Shown here: in pieces, positions 1-7,895 of the stretch
How the letters are laid out: every line of letters begins with the position of its first letter
Numbering within the stretch: the first letter of the stretch is position 1
Position numbers and translations under genes: made by a program
Source: Sphingomonas sp. So64.6b
Lineage (GTDB): Bacteria > Pseudomonadota > Alphaproteobacteria > Sphingomonadales > Sphingomonadaceae
DNA length: 64,000 nt
Direction: 5' to 3'
Assembly: GCF_014171475.1 (NCBI RefSeq)
Contig: NZ_CP048817.1
Coordinates: 4,680,501 to 4,744,500, forward strand
Notes under the pieces: model-generated
The model's database searches: none
Seen by the model: only the letters and a program-made list of their open reading frames with translations
Told to the model about the DNA's origin: nothing

Positions 1-440
1 TTGAGTTCGTAGTTTTCGGTCGAACGCTGGAATTGGGGAAACGCGCTACCAATCCGCCCGATCGGCGTTTCGAGCGACTGATAGGTTTCGCCAGCCTGAC
101 CGCTTACCTGACCGGACGGGAGCAGCGCGGCATTGGCATTCTTCAGCGCCGCGCGCGCCTGAACGACGCGGGCGCCGGCCTGTTGCAGGTCGAGATTCTG
201 TGCGAGCGCCCGCTCGACAAGGCTGGTCAGCAGCGGATCGCCAAACGCGCGCCACCAATCGACCAGATCCGCCCTCCCGGCCGCCGTGCCCGATGCAGCC
301 GGTCGCGCATCGACAGCCGCTGCGCCCATGAAAGCGGACGGCGCGGAGGATATGGGAGCCACATAGCGGGGGCCGACGGCACAACCCCCAATGAGGGTGA
401 TGGTCGCCGCCAGCGGGGCTGCAGCGCGGAAATATCGCAT
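1..440 (-). CDS. RND efflux outer membrane lipoprotein, NodT/TolC family (partial)
   Basis: N-terminal 146 residues of an outer-membrane factor; the rest lies beyond the window start. The reverse-strand reading begins MRYFRAAAPLAATITLIGGC, a lipoprotein signal with lipobox Cys20. It continues with the AVGPRYVAP and DLVDWWRAFGDPLL segments typical of NodT-family factors, then the LVERALAQNLDLQQAGARV helix. These proteins form the outer-membrane channel of tripartite pumps. It diverges from the TetR gene and from the membrane-fusion/pump pair downstream, and its promoter region shares a 10-base element with the pump promoter. Co-regulation by the TetR protein is therefore likely. Substrate cannot be told. 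Confidence 0.85.
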   Translation of the reverse strand, partial: MRYFRAAAPLAATITLIGGCAVGPRYVAPISSAPSAFMGAAAVDARPAASGTAAGRADLVDWWRAFGDPLLTSLVERALAQNLDLQQAGARVVQARAALKNANAALLPSGQVSGQAGETYQSLETPIGRIGSAFPQFQRSTENYEL

Positions 441-494
441 GTTCGGCCTTCCATCACATGATCCGTGATGTAACTAGTAATCATTATGGTCACT

Positions 495-504
495 ATTTGT
501 CAAT
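495..504. promoter_or_regulatory. Candidate TetR-linked promoter element for the outer-membrane factor
   Basis: ATTTGTCAAT (ATTGACAAAT on the minus strand) gives a TTGACA-like -35 for the minus-strand lipoprotein gene and is followed on that strand by A then GTGACC. The same ATTGACAAAT is found at 1176-1185, followed by T then GGTCAC, inside the palindrome before the pump operon. The repetition in the two divergent target promoters suggests a shared repressor site. The -10 is not clear. Confidence 0.4.
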
Positions 505-531
505 CCTGTGGATAGCGGTTATGGAGCGTGC

Positions 532-1149
532 ATGACCGATGCCCCAGCCCAATCGCCCGCCACCCGCGGGCCTGCCGAACATGCCGTGCGCGACCAGATC
601 GTCGAGGCTGCCAAAGAATGTTTCGCGCATTACGGATATGGCAAGACGACGGTGTCCGACCTGGCGCGGGAAGTCGGGTTTTCGAAGGCGTATATCTATC
701 GCTTCTTCGAGTCGAAGCAGGCGATCGGCGAGGCGATCTGTAGCGCGCGGCTCGATCAGATCATCGCGGAGGCGCGCGCAGCGATCGACGAAGGCGGCAG
801 CGCGACCGATCGATTTCGTCGTATGTTCAAGAGTGTTACCGCGTTGAGTATCGCGCTGTTCTTCGAAGATCGCAAAATCTTCGAGATTGCCGCCTTGTCA
901 GCGGCGGAGCGATGGGGATCGACGCGAACCTATTTCCAGACACTGGAATCGATGCTGCTGGAGATCGTGAAGAACGGCCGCGAAACTGGCGAGTTCGAAC
1001 GCAAAACGCCGCTCGACGAAGTCTGCCGATCGATCCTTTATGCGATGACGCCGTTTATCGATCCGCTGCATCTGGAGCGTAATCTCGACTTGATGCCCGA
1101 CGCCCAAAATGAGGTGACGGGCCTCATTCTGCGGAGCCTCGCGCCGTAA
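532..1149 (+). CDS. TetR/AcrR family transcriptional regulator of the efflux pump
   Basis: A 205-residue TetR-type repressor. The N-terminal helix-turn-helix spans about residues 20-65 (ARDQ-like start, then TTVSDLAREVGFSKAYIYRFF and KQAIGEAI); the C-terminal helical domain is ligand-binding and variable. I chose the ATG at 532 because GGAG sits 5 bases before it; a GTG at 508 in the same frame has no comparable ribosome site. The gene lies between the divergent outer-membrane factor and the fusion-protein/pump pair, the usual place for the local repressor. A 24-base palindrome lies right after it, before the pump operon. Inducer unknown. Confidence 0.9.
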   Translation: MTDAPAQSPATRGPAEHAVRDQIVEAAKECFAHYGYGKTTVSDLAREVGFSKAYIYRFFESKQAIGEAICSARLDQIIAEARAAIDEGGSATDRFRRMFKSVTALSIALFFEDRKIFEIAALSAAERWGSTRTYFQTLESMLLEIVKNGRETGEFERKTPLDEVCRSILYAMTPFIDPLHLERNLDLMPDAQNEVTGLILRSLAP

Positions 1150-1168
1150 CCTCGACCAGATTACGCAT

Positions 1169-1192
1169 GTGACCTATTGACAAATTGGTCAC
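1169..1192. promoter_or_regulatory. Palindromic operator overlapping the RND operon promoter
   Basis: GTGACC-N12-GGTCAC with perfect 6-base arms; 9 of 12 positions per half are symmetric. It encloses TTGACA (1177-1182), a likely -35. It sits directly after the TetR gene and 40 bases before the chosen start of the fusion protein, so TetR binding here would block transcription. Confidence 0.6.
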
Positions 1193-1231
1193 ATGACAAC
1201 AAAGGTTCCTTCTGCTTTGGAGGAACCGTGC

Positions 1232-2305
1232 GTGTCGAATCGGTATTGCAACCCTGTCCTGACCTTGCCCGCCCTGTTTGTGGTCGCCCTGTCGGGCTGC
1301 CATCATGCCGAGCCTGATCCGCGGACAAAACCGCCGCTGGTTCGCGTCGCGACCCCCATGGTGGCCAATGCCGCAACGCGTGAATTCACCGGCATCGTCG
1401 CGGCGCGGGTACAAAGCGATCTCGGTTTTCGTGTTGGCGGGAAAATTACCGAGCGGTTCGTCAATGCCGGGCAGGTGGTCCGCCGCGGTCAGCCACTGAT
1501 GAGCATAGACGGTACTGATCTCGCGCTTGCGACCCGCGCGTCGCAAGGGACGGTCGATGCAGCACGGGCGCGGGCGTTGCAGACTGCCGCCGACGAGAAG
1601 CGTTACCGCGATCTCGTCGGCGCGGGCGCGGTATCCGCCTCTGCCTACGACCAGGCCAAGGCAGCGGCGGATTCGGCGCGTGCGCAACTTGCAGCAGCAC
1701 AGGCGCAGGCGAACGTGGCGCGCAACGAAACGAACTACGGTGTTCTGCTGGCCGATGCGGACGGCACGGTCGTCGAAACGCTGGCGGAGCCCGGGCAGGT
1801 TGTCTCGGCCGGGCAGACCGTGGTGCGGGTGGCGCGGTCCGGGCCACGCGAGGCACTGGTGCAATTGCCCGAAACGCTGCGCCCGCCACTCGGGTCGGCC
1901 GCGCGCGCACGCACTTTCGACGGAGGAACCGGCAGCGCGACACTGCGCCAGCTCTCGGACTCCGCCAACCCCGCGTCGCGAACGTTCGAGGCGCGCTACG
2001 TTCTCGCGGGCGTGACGGCGAGTGCGCCACTCGGCTCGACGGTGACGGTGACGCTCACCATGCCGGGCGACGCAGTGGCCACCGAAATTCCGCTCGGCGC
2101 CCTGCACGATGCGGGGCGAGGCCCGGGCGTGTGGATCGTCAGCGCCGGCACGCAGCCGATAGTCACATGGCGTCCGGTGCGGGTGTCCGTTGTCGGCGAG
2201 GAGGCCGCTACCGTCACGTCGGGGCTGAAATCCGGTGACCGGTTCGTGGCGATGGGCGCGCATATGCTGCATCAGGGCCAGACGGTCCGGGTGGCGGCGC
2301 GATGA
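1232..2305 (+). CDS. RND efflux periplasmic adaptor (membrane fusion lipoprotein)
   Basis: HlyD/AcrA-type adaptor of 357 residues linking the inner-membrane pump to the outer-membrane channel. The GTG start at 1232 is preferred: GGAGG stands 8 bases upstream, and it yields a compact lipoprotein signal with lipobox ALSGC (Cys23). The ATG at 1193 begins one base after the palindromic operator. The order is N-terminal beta/lipoyl segment (GFRVGGKITERFVNAGQVVRRGQPL), alpha-hairpin (about residues 90-150, Ala/Gln/Arg-rich), second lipoyl half (DADGTVVETLAEPGQVVSAGQ), then beta-barrel and membrane-proximal domains. Its stop overlaps the pump start by 4 bases (ATGA), indicating translational coupling. 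Confidence 0.92.
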   Translation: MSNRYCNPVLTLPALFVVALSGCHHAEPDPRTKPPLVRVATPMVANAATREFTGIVAARVQSDLGFRVGGKITERFVNAGQVVRRGQPLMSIDGTDLALATRASQGTVDAARARALQTAADEKRYRDLVGAGAVSASAYDQAKAAADSARAQLAAAQAQANVARNETNYGVLLADADGTVVETLAEPGQVVSAGQTVVRVARSGPREALVQLPETLRPPLGSAARARTFDGGTGSATLRQLSDSANPASRTFEARYVLAGVTASAPLGSTVTVTLTMPGDAVATEIPLGALHDAGRGPGVWIVSAGTQPIVTWRPVRVSVVGEEAATVTSGLKSGDRFVAMGAHMLHQGQTVRVAAR

Positions 2306-5300
2306 GTGGCGGGTCCAGCGAGCAGGAAGGACCCGGGCGGTTCAACCTCTCCGCGTTGGCGGTGCGCGAGCGATCGGTCACGCTGTTCTTCCTGATCGCG
2401 ATCATCCTGGCGGGCACGGTTGCCTTTCTGAAGCTCGGCCGCGCCGAGGATCCGGGCTTCACCATCAAGGTTATGACGGTGGTCACCGCCTGGCCCGGCG
2501 CGACCGCGCAGGAGATGCAGGATCAGGTTGCCGAGCCGCTCGAAAAGCGTTTGCAGGAGCTGCGCTGGTACGATCGCAGCGAAACCTTCACCCGCCCCGG
2601 CCTCGCCTTCACCACGCTGACGCTGCGCGACACGACGCCGCCCGCCGCGGTGCAGGGCGAATTCTACCAGGCGCGCAAAAAAATGTCGGATGAAGCGCCG
2701 AACCTTCCACGTGGCGCCATCGGCCCCTTCGTCAACGACGAATATGGCGATGTCACCTTCGCGCTTTATGCGCTGAAGGCCAAGGGCGAGCCGCAGAGGC
2801 TGCTCGCGCGCGAAGCCGAAACCCTGCGCCAGCGCCTGCTTCACGTGCCTGGCGTCAACAAGATCAATATCGTCGGCGAACGGCCGGAGCGCATCTATGT
2901 CGAGTTCGCGCAGGAGCGTCTCGCCACACTCGGTGTCTCGCCACGCGACATCATTGCCGCGCTCGCCAAGCAGAACATGATCACGCCGGCCGGCGCGATC
3001 GAGACCAAGGGCCAGCAAGTCGTCGTGCGTCTCGACGGCGCGTTCGATGACTTCTCGAAGATCCGCGACCTGCCCATCGTCGCGAACGGCACCACGCTGC
3101 GCCTGTCAGAGATCGCCAAGGTCGAGCGTGGTTACGAGGATCCGGCATCCTTCCTGATCCGAAGCCAGGGCGAACCCGCGCTACTACTCGGCATCGTGAT
3201 GCGCGATGGATGGAACGGCCTCGACCTCGGCAAGTCGCTAAAGGCGGAGATCGCGAAGATCACGGATGAACTGCCGCTCGGCATGAGCCTGACACCTGTC
3301 ACCGATCAGTCGGTCAACATCACCAGCGCGGTCGACCAGTTCATGCACACCTTCCTTGAGGCGCTGGCGATCGTGATGATCGTGAGCCTGATCAGCCTCG
3401 GCTGGCGGGTCGGCATCGTCGTCGCCGCCGCAGTGCCGCTGACGCTCGCCGTGGTGCTCGTCATCATGTGGGCGACCGGGCGCGTGCTCGACCGCATCAC
3501 GCTGGGCGCGTTGATCCTGGCGCTCGGGTTGCTCGTCGACGACGCGATCATCGCGATCGAGATGATGGTGGTGAAGATGGAGGAAGGATATGACCGCATC
3601 CGCGCGTCGGCCTATGCATGGAGCCACACCGCATCGCCGATGCTGGCCGGTACGTTGGTCACCGTCATCGGCCTGATGCCGGTCGGCTTCGCGCAGTCGA
3701 CCGCCGGCGAATATGCCGGCAACATCTTCTGGGTCGTCGGCTTCGCGCTGATCGCGTCATGGTTCGTCGCGGTGATCTTCACGCCGTATATGGGGGTGAA
3801 GATGCTCCCCAATATCAAGCCGATCGAAGGCGGGCATGCGGCGATCTACCAGACGCCCCGCTATGAGAAGGTGCGCAGCATCATCGCCTGGGCAGTGCGG
3901 CGCAAGGTCCTTGTCACGCTGGCGACGCTTGGTGCGTTCCTCGTCGCCGGCGCGGGCATGGCGCTGGTCAAAAAGCAGTTCTTCCCTGCGTCCGACCGGC
4001 CCGAAGTGCTGGTCGAGGTGCAGATGCCCAAGGGTACGGCGATTGCCCAAACAAGCGAGGCTGCAAAGCAAGTCGAAACCTGGCTGCGCAAACAGCCCGA
4101 GGCGAAGATCGTGACGGCCTATGTCGGCCAGGGCGCGCCCCGTTTCTTCATGTCGCTGTCGCCCGAACTGCCCGACCCGTCCTTCGCCAAGATCGTCGTC
4201 CTGACCGCCGATGAGGAAGCGCGCGACGCGCTTAAGGTTCGGTTGCGCCAGGCTGCGGCCGAGGGCCTCGCGCCACAGGCACGGGTGCGTGCGACGCAGC
4301 TCGTCTTTGGTCCATATTCTCCCTTCCCGGTCGCCTTCCGGGTCAGCGGCCCTGATCTCGCGACCGTGCGGACCATCGCAGCCAAGGCGCAGAAGGTCAT
4401 GCAGGACGATCCGATGATGCGCACCGTCAACGCCGACTGGGGCGATCGGGCACCTGCCTTGCACTTCGTCCTCGATCAGGACCGGCTGCGTGCGCTCGGC
4501 CTGACGTCCAGCGACGTTGCGGAACAGCTCCAGTTCCTCCTGACCGGCGCCACCGTTTCGCAGGCGCGCGAGGATATCCGCACCGTCGATGTGGTGGCGC
4601 GCTCGGGCGGCAGCGACCGGCTCGATCCGGCGCGGGTCGGCGATTACATGCTGACCGGCGCCAATGGCGAGCGCGTGCCGGTGAGCCAGATCGGCAAGCT
4701 GGAAATGCGGATGGAGGACCCGATCCTGCAGCGCCGCGACAGGCTGCCGACGATCACCGTTCGTGGCGACATCGCGGACGGCCTGCAGCCGCCGGACGTA
4801 TCGACCGCGATGCTCGGTAAGCTCCAGCCCATCATCAAGGGCCTACCTTCCGGCTATCATATCGACATGGCAGGCTCGATCGAGGAGGCGGACAAGGCGA
4901 ACGCTGCGCTCGCACCGATCTTCCCGGTCATGATCGTGCTGATGATGATCGTCATCATCCTTCAGGTGCGAAGCCTGTCGGCGATGGCCATTGTTCTGCT
5001 CACCGCGCCGCTTGGCCTCATCGGCGTCGTCCCTACTCTCCTGGTTAGCGGCCAACCCTTCGGCTTCAACGCTATACTGGGGTTGATCGCCCTTGCAGGC
5101 ATTTTGATGCGCAACACACTGATTCTGATCGGCCAGATCCACGACCATGAAAAGGACGGCATGGACCCCTACCATGCCGTGGTCGAAGCCACCGTCCAGC
5201 GCTCCCGCCCGGTGATCCTGACCGCGCTGGCGGCGGTGCTCGCCTTTGTTCCGCTGATCAGCTCGGTGTTCTGGGGATCAATGGCGGTCACGCTGATCGG

Positions 5301-5436
5301 CGGCACGCTGGTGGGCACGATCCTGACTTTGGTGTTCCTGCCTGCGCTTTACGCGCTTTGGTTCAAGATCAGGCCCCCGGGGCATGGGGAGCGGTCGGAC
5401 ACTGCGTCGCCCGGCGCAATCCCGGCTGCAGGATGA
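2302..5436 (+). CDS. RND family efflux transporter, AcrB-like permease
   Basis: A 1044-residue proton-driven inner-membrane pump, the normal length for the family. It has a first membrane helix after ALAVRERSVTLFFLIAIILA, a large periplasmic porter loop, the helix-4 proton-relay segment LLVDDAIIAIE with paired aspartates near residue 415, a second half starting near VRRKVLVTLATLGAFLVAG, and a final helix bundle ending ALYALWF. Several segments (DPGF, WPGATAQEMQDQV) are typical of the drug/solvent (HAE1) branch rather than the metal branch. It is co-translated with the adaptor. Directly after its stop, in the same frame, lies an unrelated lectin-like fragment (5437-5550). Confidence 0.93.
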   Translation: MSGGSSEQEGPGRFNLSALAVRERSVTLFFLIAIILAGTVAFLKLGRAEDPGFTIKVMTVVTAWPGATAQEMQDQVAEPLEKRLQELRWYDRSETFTRPGLAFTTLTLRDTTPPAAVQGEFYQARKKMSDEAPNLPRGAIGPFVNDEYGDVTFALYALKAKGEPQRLLAREAETLRQRLLHVPGVNKINIVGERPERIYVEFAQERLATLGVSPRDIIAALAKQNMITPAGAIETKGQQVVVRLDGAFDDFSKIRDLPIVANGTTLRLSEIAKVERGYEDPASFLIRSQGEPALLLGIVMRDGWNGLDLGKSLKAEIAKITDELPLGMSLTPVTDQSVNITSAVDQFMHTFLEALAIVMIVSLISLGWRVGIVVAAAVPLTLAVVLVIMWATGRVLDRITLGALILALGLLVDDAIIAIEMMVVKMEEGYDRIRASAYAWSHTASPMLAGTLVTVIGLMPVGFAQSTAGEYAGNIFWVVGFALIASWFVAVIFTPYMGVKMLPNIKPIEGGHAAIYQTPRYEKVRSIIAWAVRRKVLVTLATLGAFLVAGAGMALVKKQFFPASDRPEVLVEVQMPKGTAIAQTSEAAKQVETWLRKQPEAKIVTAYVGQGAPRFFMSLSPELPDPSFAKIVVLTADEEARDALKVRLRQAAAEGLAPQARVRATQLVFGPYSPFPVAFRVSGPDLATVRTIAAKAQKVMQDDPMMRTVNADWGDRAPALHFVLDQDRLRALGLTSSDVAEQLQFLLTGATVSQAREDIRTVDVVARSGGSDRLDPARVGDYMLTGANGERVPVSQIGKLEMRMEDPILQRRDRLPTITVRGDIADGLQPPDVSTAMLGKLQPIIKGLPSGYHIDMAGSIEEADKANAALAPIFPVMIVLMMIVIILQVRSLSAMAIVLLTAPLGLIGVVPTLLVSGQPFGFNAILGLIALAGILMRNTLILIGQIHDHEKDGMDPYHAVVEATVQRSRPVILTALAAVLAFVPLISSVFWGSMAVTLIGGTLVGTILTLVFLPALYALWFKIRPPGHGERSDTASPGAIPAAG

Positions 5437-5550
5437 TTGCGAAATCCGATCCCCGAGGGCGCCAGGGCGCTGTCGCTCGGCTTCAGCGATGTCAGCTTCG
5501 CCGGGAAAAGCGGGTCGCTGAAGGTCATAGTCGAGATGCCCGACGACTGA
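5437..5550 (+). pseudogene. Remnant of a LecA/PA-IL-like lectin domain C-terminus
   Basis: After the pump stop, the same frame is open for 37 codons, ending at TGA 5548-5550. It contains IPEGARALSLGFSDVSFAG followed by a short GS-LKVIVEM strand. The pattern matches the end of the LecA-like protein at 34679-35422 (VPEGAVAIALGLNAESFAY, then RGTFEVVID), including the PEGA turn, LG.., SFA and the last beta strand. No start codon with a ribosome site and no upstream half of the domain are present, so I read it as a broken gene end left by recombination. Chance similarity is unlikely over about 30 positions, but I cannot score it. Confidence 0.55.
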
Positions 5551-5691
5551 GTGCCGGAGTATCGTGCTGGCGACGTGATCGGCCATGCCGCGAGCTTTGA
5601 CCCTACAATCGACCTCGCCCGACAGCCGGGGATGAATGACGATCGACGCACCGACAGAAAATCTACGATAACGGTCGTGGTCGGTGCCGGG

Positions 5692-7788
5692 TCAAAACAC
5701 TTTCAATTCGACAAGTCGCACTGGCTTACCGTTGCGGGGGCGCAGCCTGATTCTGACCGCATCCGCCTTTACCGGTGTCCAGCTTGCCATCGTTATCCCG
5801 TTTGCGATCGTTCCTGTGTCGCTGGCATGGAGCGTCAGCCAAGACCCGCCGACGCGTGCTTCCAGCGTATAGCCCGATGGTGCGGCATATACCGCATTCT
5901 CGAAAAACGCGATTTCCAACGAGCCAAGCGTTTGTGGTTGACCCAGATCAACCATGAACCACGGCGCATCGTCACCGGGCGCGCTGTCCCATCCATGCTC
6001 GGTCTCCGGAAAGAACATTATTCGGCCGTCGACGGCGTCGTGGATGCGGTCCTGGCTACCACTGGACGCCGATGGCTTAGGGAATTGTCCGGGCACGAGT
6101 TCCACAAGCTTGTCGGTACGCGTGGCGGGGCGAGCGGCAGGGCGGCGCAGAAGCGGGACGACAATCCGCGACGCTGTGGCGCTACGCCCAATCTCCATAC
6201 CGTCGGCATATATCCGCAGGCCGGCGCCCATATCGTAATGCCGGCCATCGGCATCGTAGAGAATTGTCACCAGCCGGCCATGATAAGGAACGTCCTGAAG
6301 GAGAAACCATCTTAAATCGCCGGCATTATGAGCGGTCGGAATCAAGGGGTCGACCTCCAGCATGTCGTCCTCGCGCGGACGCAAGCCGACAAGGCCTGAG
6401 ATGATCAGATCGTTGAATCCAGAATGAAAATAATGATGGCTTCGGGCGAGACCGACAATCGGCTTGCCCGTCGCCGGGTCGTAATCCTCTTCGAGGTCGA
6501 GCCGATCGCCCTGATAATGCAGTCGCGCATATTGACGCAGCAGGCGTACGTAATCTTCGCGCGACACAACGTCCTGGTGATAGTCGCGTAGCAGATTCGC
6601 CATTGCGGTCAGCGCCTGAGTCGTCTGAAATGGCCAGATTGGGCCATTCCACTGGCATTCCGGGGCTTTGCCCTCGTAGCGGTACTGACGCATGTAATAT
6701 TGGTAACTGGGCTCAAGCGTACGCATTCCGAATGGGCCGCCGAGGCGGTCAGGGGCCAGCAAATGTTTCCAGGCCGCCGCAAAGCGCGGCTCGTCGGGTG
6801 CCATGCCGTATGTCCAGGGTAAGAAGCCGACCAATTCGCGTCCGCGGATCCGGTCCCAATATTTTACATGCTGGTTGGATACTTGATATCGGTCGGTGAA
6901 ATGGCCCAACGAAGGGTCCCACAGCGCCTCGCGCACACGCTTTCGCAAACGACTGGCTCGACCCGAAAAATCGGCTGCGGTTGTTTTGTCGCCTGCCAGC
7001 GCCGCCAACCGCGAGATCGCACGAGCGTTGGCGAACATGTAGGCGTTGATCGACGGCCTGAATGCGGTTCCGCCGAGAAAACCGTCCCGACCGCCGGAAG
7101 CGTCGATCGACGATATGGTATATTCGGTCGCATCGGAAATTGGCTCGATGAAATAGAGGCCCTTGCGAACATCGAACCGATCGTTCCAAGCGTCGTAGAT
7201 ACGGCGCATGGAATCAAGGTTGCGCACCGCATCCACACGGTCTCCGTCGACGAGAAAACGCGCATAAGCTGCATCGGCTATCGATTCGCTGAAATGACGG
7301 TCGTTGCCGCCATTGTAGAGGAAATTGATGTAGTCGCCGGCGTAGCGCCGATCGCGCAACCAGCGTCCTTCCTGGATATGGAACGCGCTGGCGTCGTTCA
7401 GGCTAGCATAGGGATTGAGCTGCCAGCTAACATCGTCCAGGAATTCTGTGGATATATAGCCCTTTGTTCCCAAGTCGCGCTGATGCGCACGGAATACCGC
7501 CCAGCGATAATAATAGACCGCATCGATCGTGGAATCTGACGATTCGAACAGCGGAATATTGTCGCGATACCACGGCGCATCGTTTCCAAAGGCCTGAAAC
7601 AGCCTTGTCGGTGCTATGCGAGGAAAGGACCCAGACATGGGAACCGGCGACGCGATCACCGCGCCACCGCGCGCGACATTGTGCCAGGTAGCCGTCAGCG
7701 CGACGCTTCCCAGACTGACGAGCAGAGCCAAGCGACGGAATTTGGAACGTCGACGTGATCCGACTGGACCAAGCAATGCGGTGGACAT
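5692..7788 (-). CDS. Exported (alpha/alpha)6-barrel glycoside hydrolase with C-terminal discoidin-like domain
   Basis: About 698 residues. The N-terminus has a basic stretch (RRRSKFRR) and hydrophobic segment LALLVSLGSVALTAT, consistent with export. The body resembles the trehalase/MGH1-like six-hairpin glycosidases: DNIPLFESSDSTIDAVYYYRW near residue 80, QNGGNDRHF-like turn, RPSINAYMFANARAISRLAALAGD, and ECQWNGPIWPFQTTQALTAMANLL. The last 130 residues (WFMVDLGQPQTLGSLEIAFF to VRLVELKVF) look like an F5/8-type carbohydrate-binding domain. The ATG at 7788 follows GGAGGT by 10 bases; upstream GTG/ATG starts at 7818 and 7809 are possible. It is last in an operon of exported proteins. Substrate unknown; in this setting a plant arabinoside or galactoside is plausible. 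Confidence 0.7.
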   Translation of the reverse strand: MSTALLGPVGSRRRSKFRRLALLVSLGSVALTATWHNVARGGAVIASPVPMSGSFPRIAPTRLFQAFGNDAPWYRDNIPLFESSDSTIDAVYYYRWAVFRAHQRDLGTKGYISTEFLDDVSWQLNPYASLNDASAFHIQEGRWLRDRRYAGDYINFLYNGGNDRHFSESIADAAYARFLVDGDRVDAVRNLDSMRRIYDAWNDRFDVRKGLYFIEPISDATEYTISSIDASGGRDGFLGGTAFRPSINAYMFANARAISRLAALAGDKTTAADFSGRASRLRKRVREALWDPSLGHFTDRYQVSNQHVKYWDRIRGRELVGFLPWTYGMAPDEPRFAAAWKHLLAPDRLGGPFGMRTLEPSYQYYMRQYRYEGKAPECQWNGPIWPFQTTQALTAMANLLRDYHQDVVSREDYVRLLRQYARLHYQGDRLDLEEDYDPATGKPIVGLARSHHYFHSGFNDLIISGLVGLRPREDDMLEVDPLIPTAHNAGDLRWFLLQDVPYHGRLVTILYDADGRHYDMGAGLRIYADGMEIGRSATASRIVVPLLRRPAARPATRTDKLVELVPGQFPKPSASSGSQDRIHDAVDGRIMFFPETEHGWDSAPGDDAPWFMVDLGQPQTLGSLEIAFFENAVYAAPSGYTLEARVGGSWLTLHASDTGTIANGITMASWTPVKADAVRIRLRPRNGKPVRLVELKVF

Positions 7789-7895
7789 TTGGTCGTTCAC
7801 CTCCGTCATCCTCGTCACGCGTTATGCGGGGCTCGTCCTGGCAACGAGCGCGCCGTTATAACTGGTAGCAAATTGCCAAGCTCGTGGCGTGCCAA

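Noticed and set aside
5551..6315. Long plus-strand open frame opposite the glycosidase gene
   Set aside because: It is antisense to a recognisable glycosidase, has no domain pattern and shows Arg-rich composition typical of GC-rich shadow frames.
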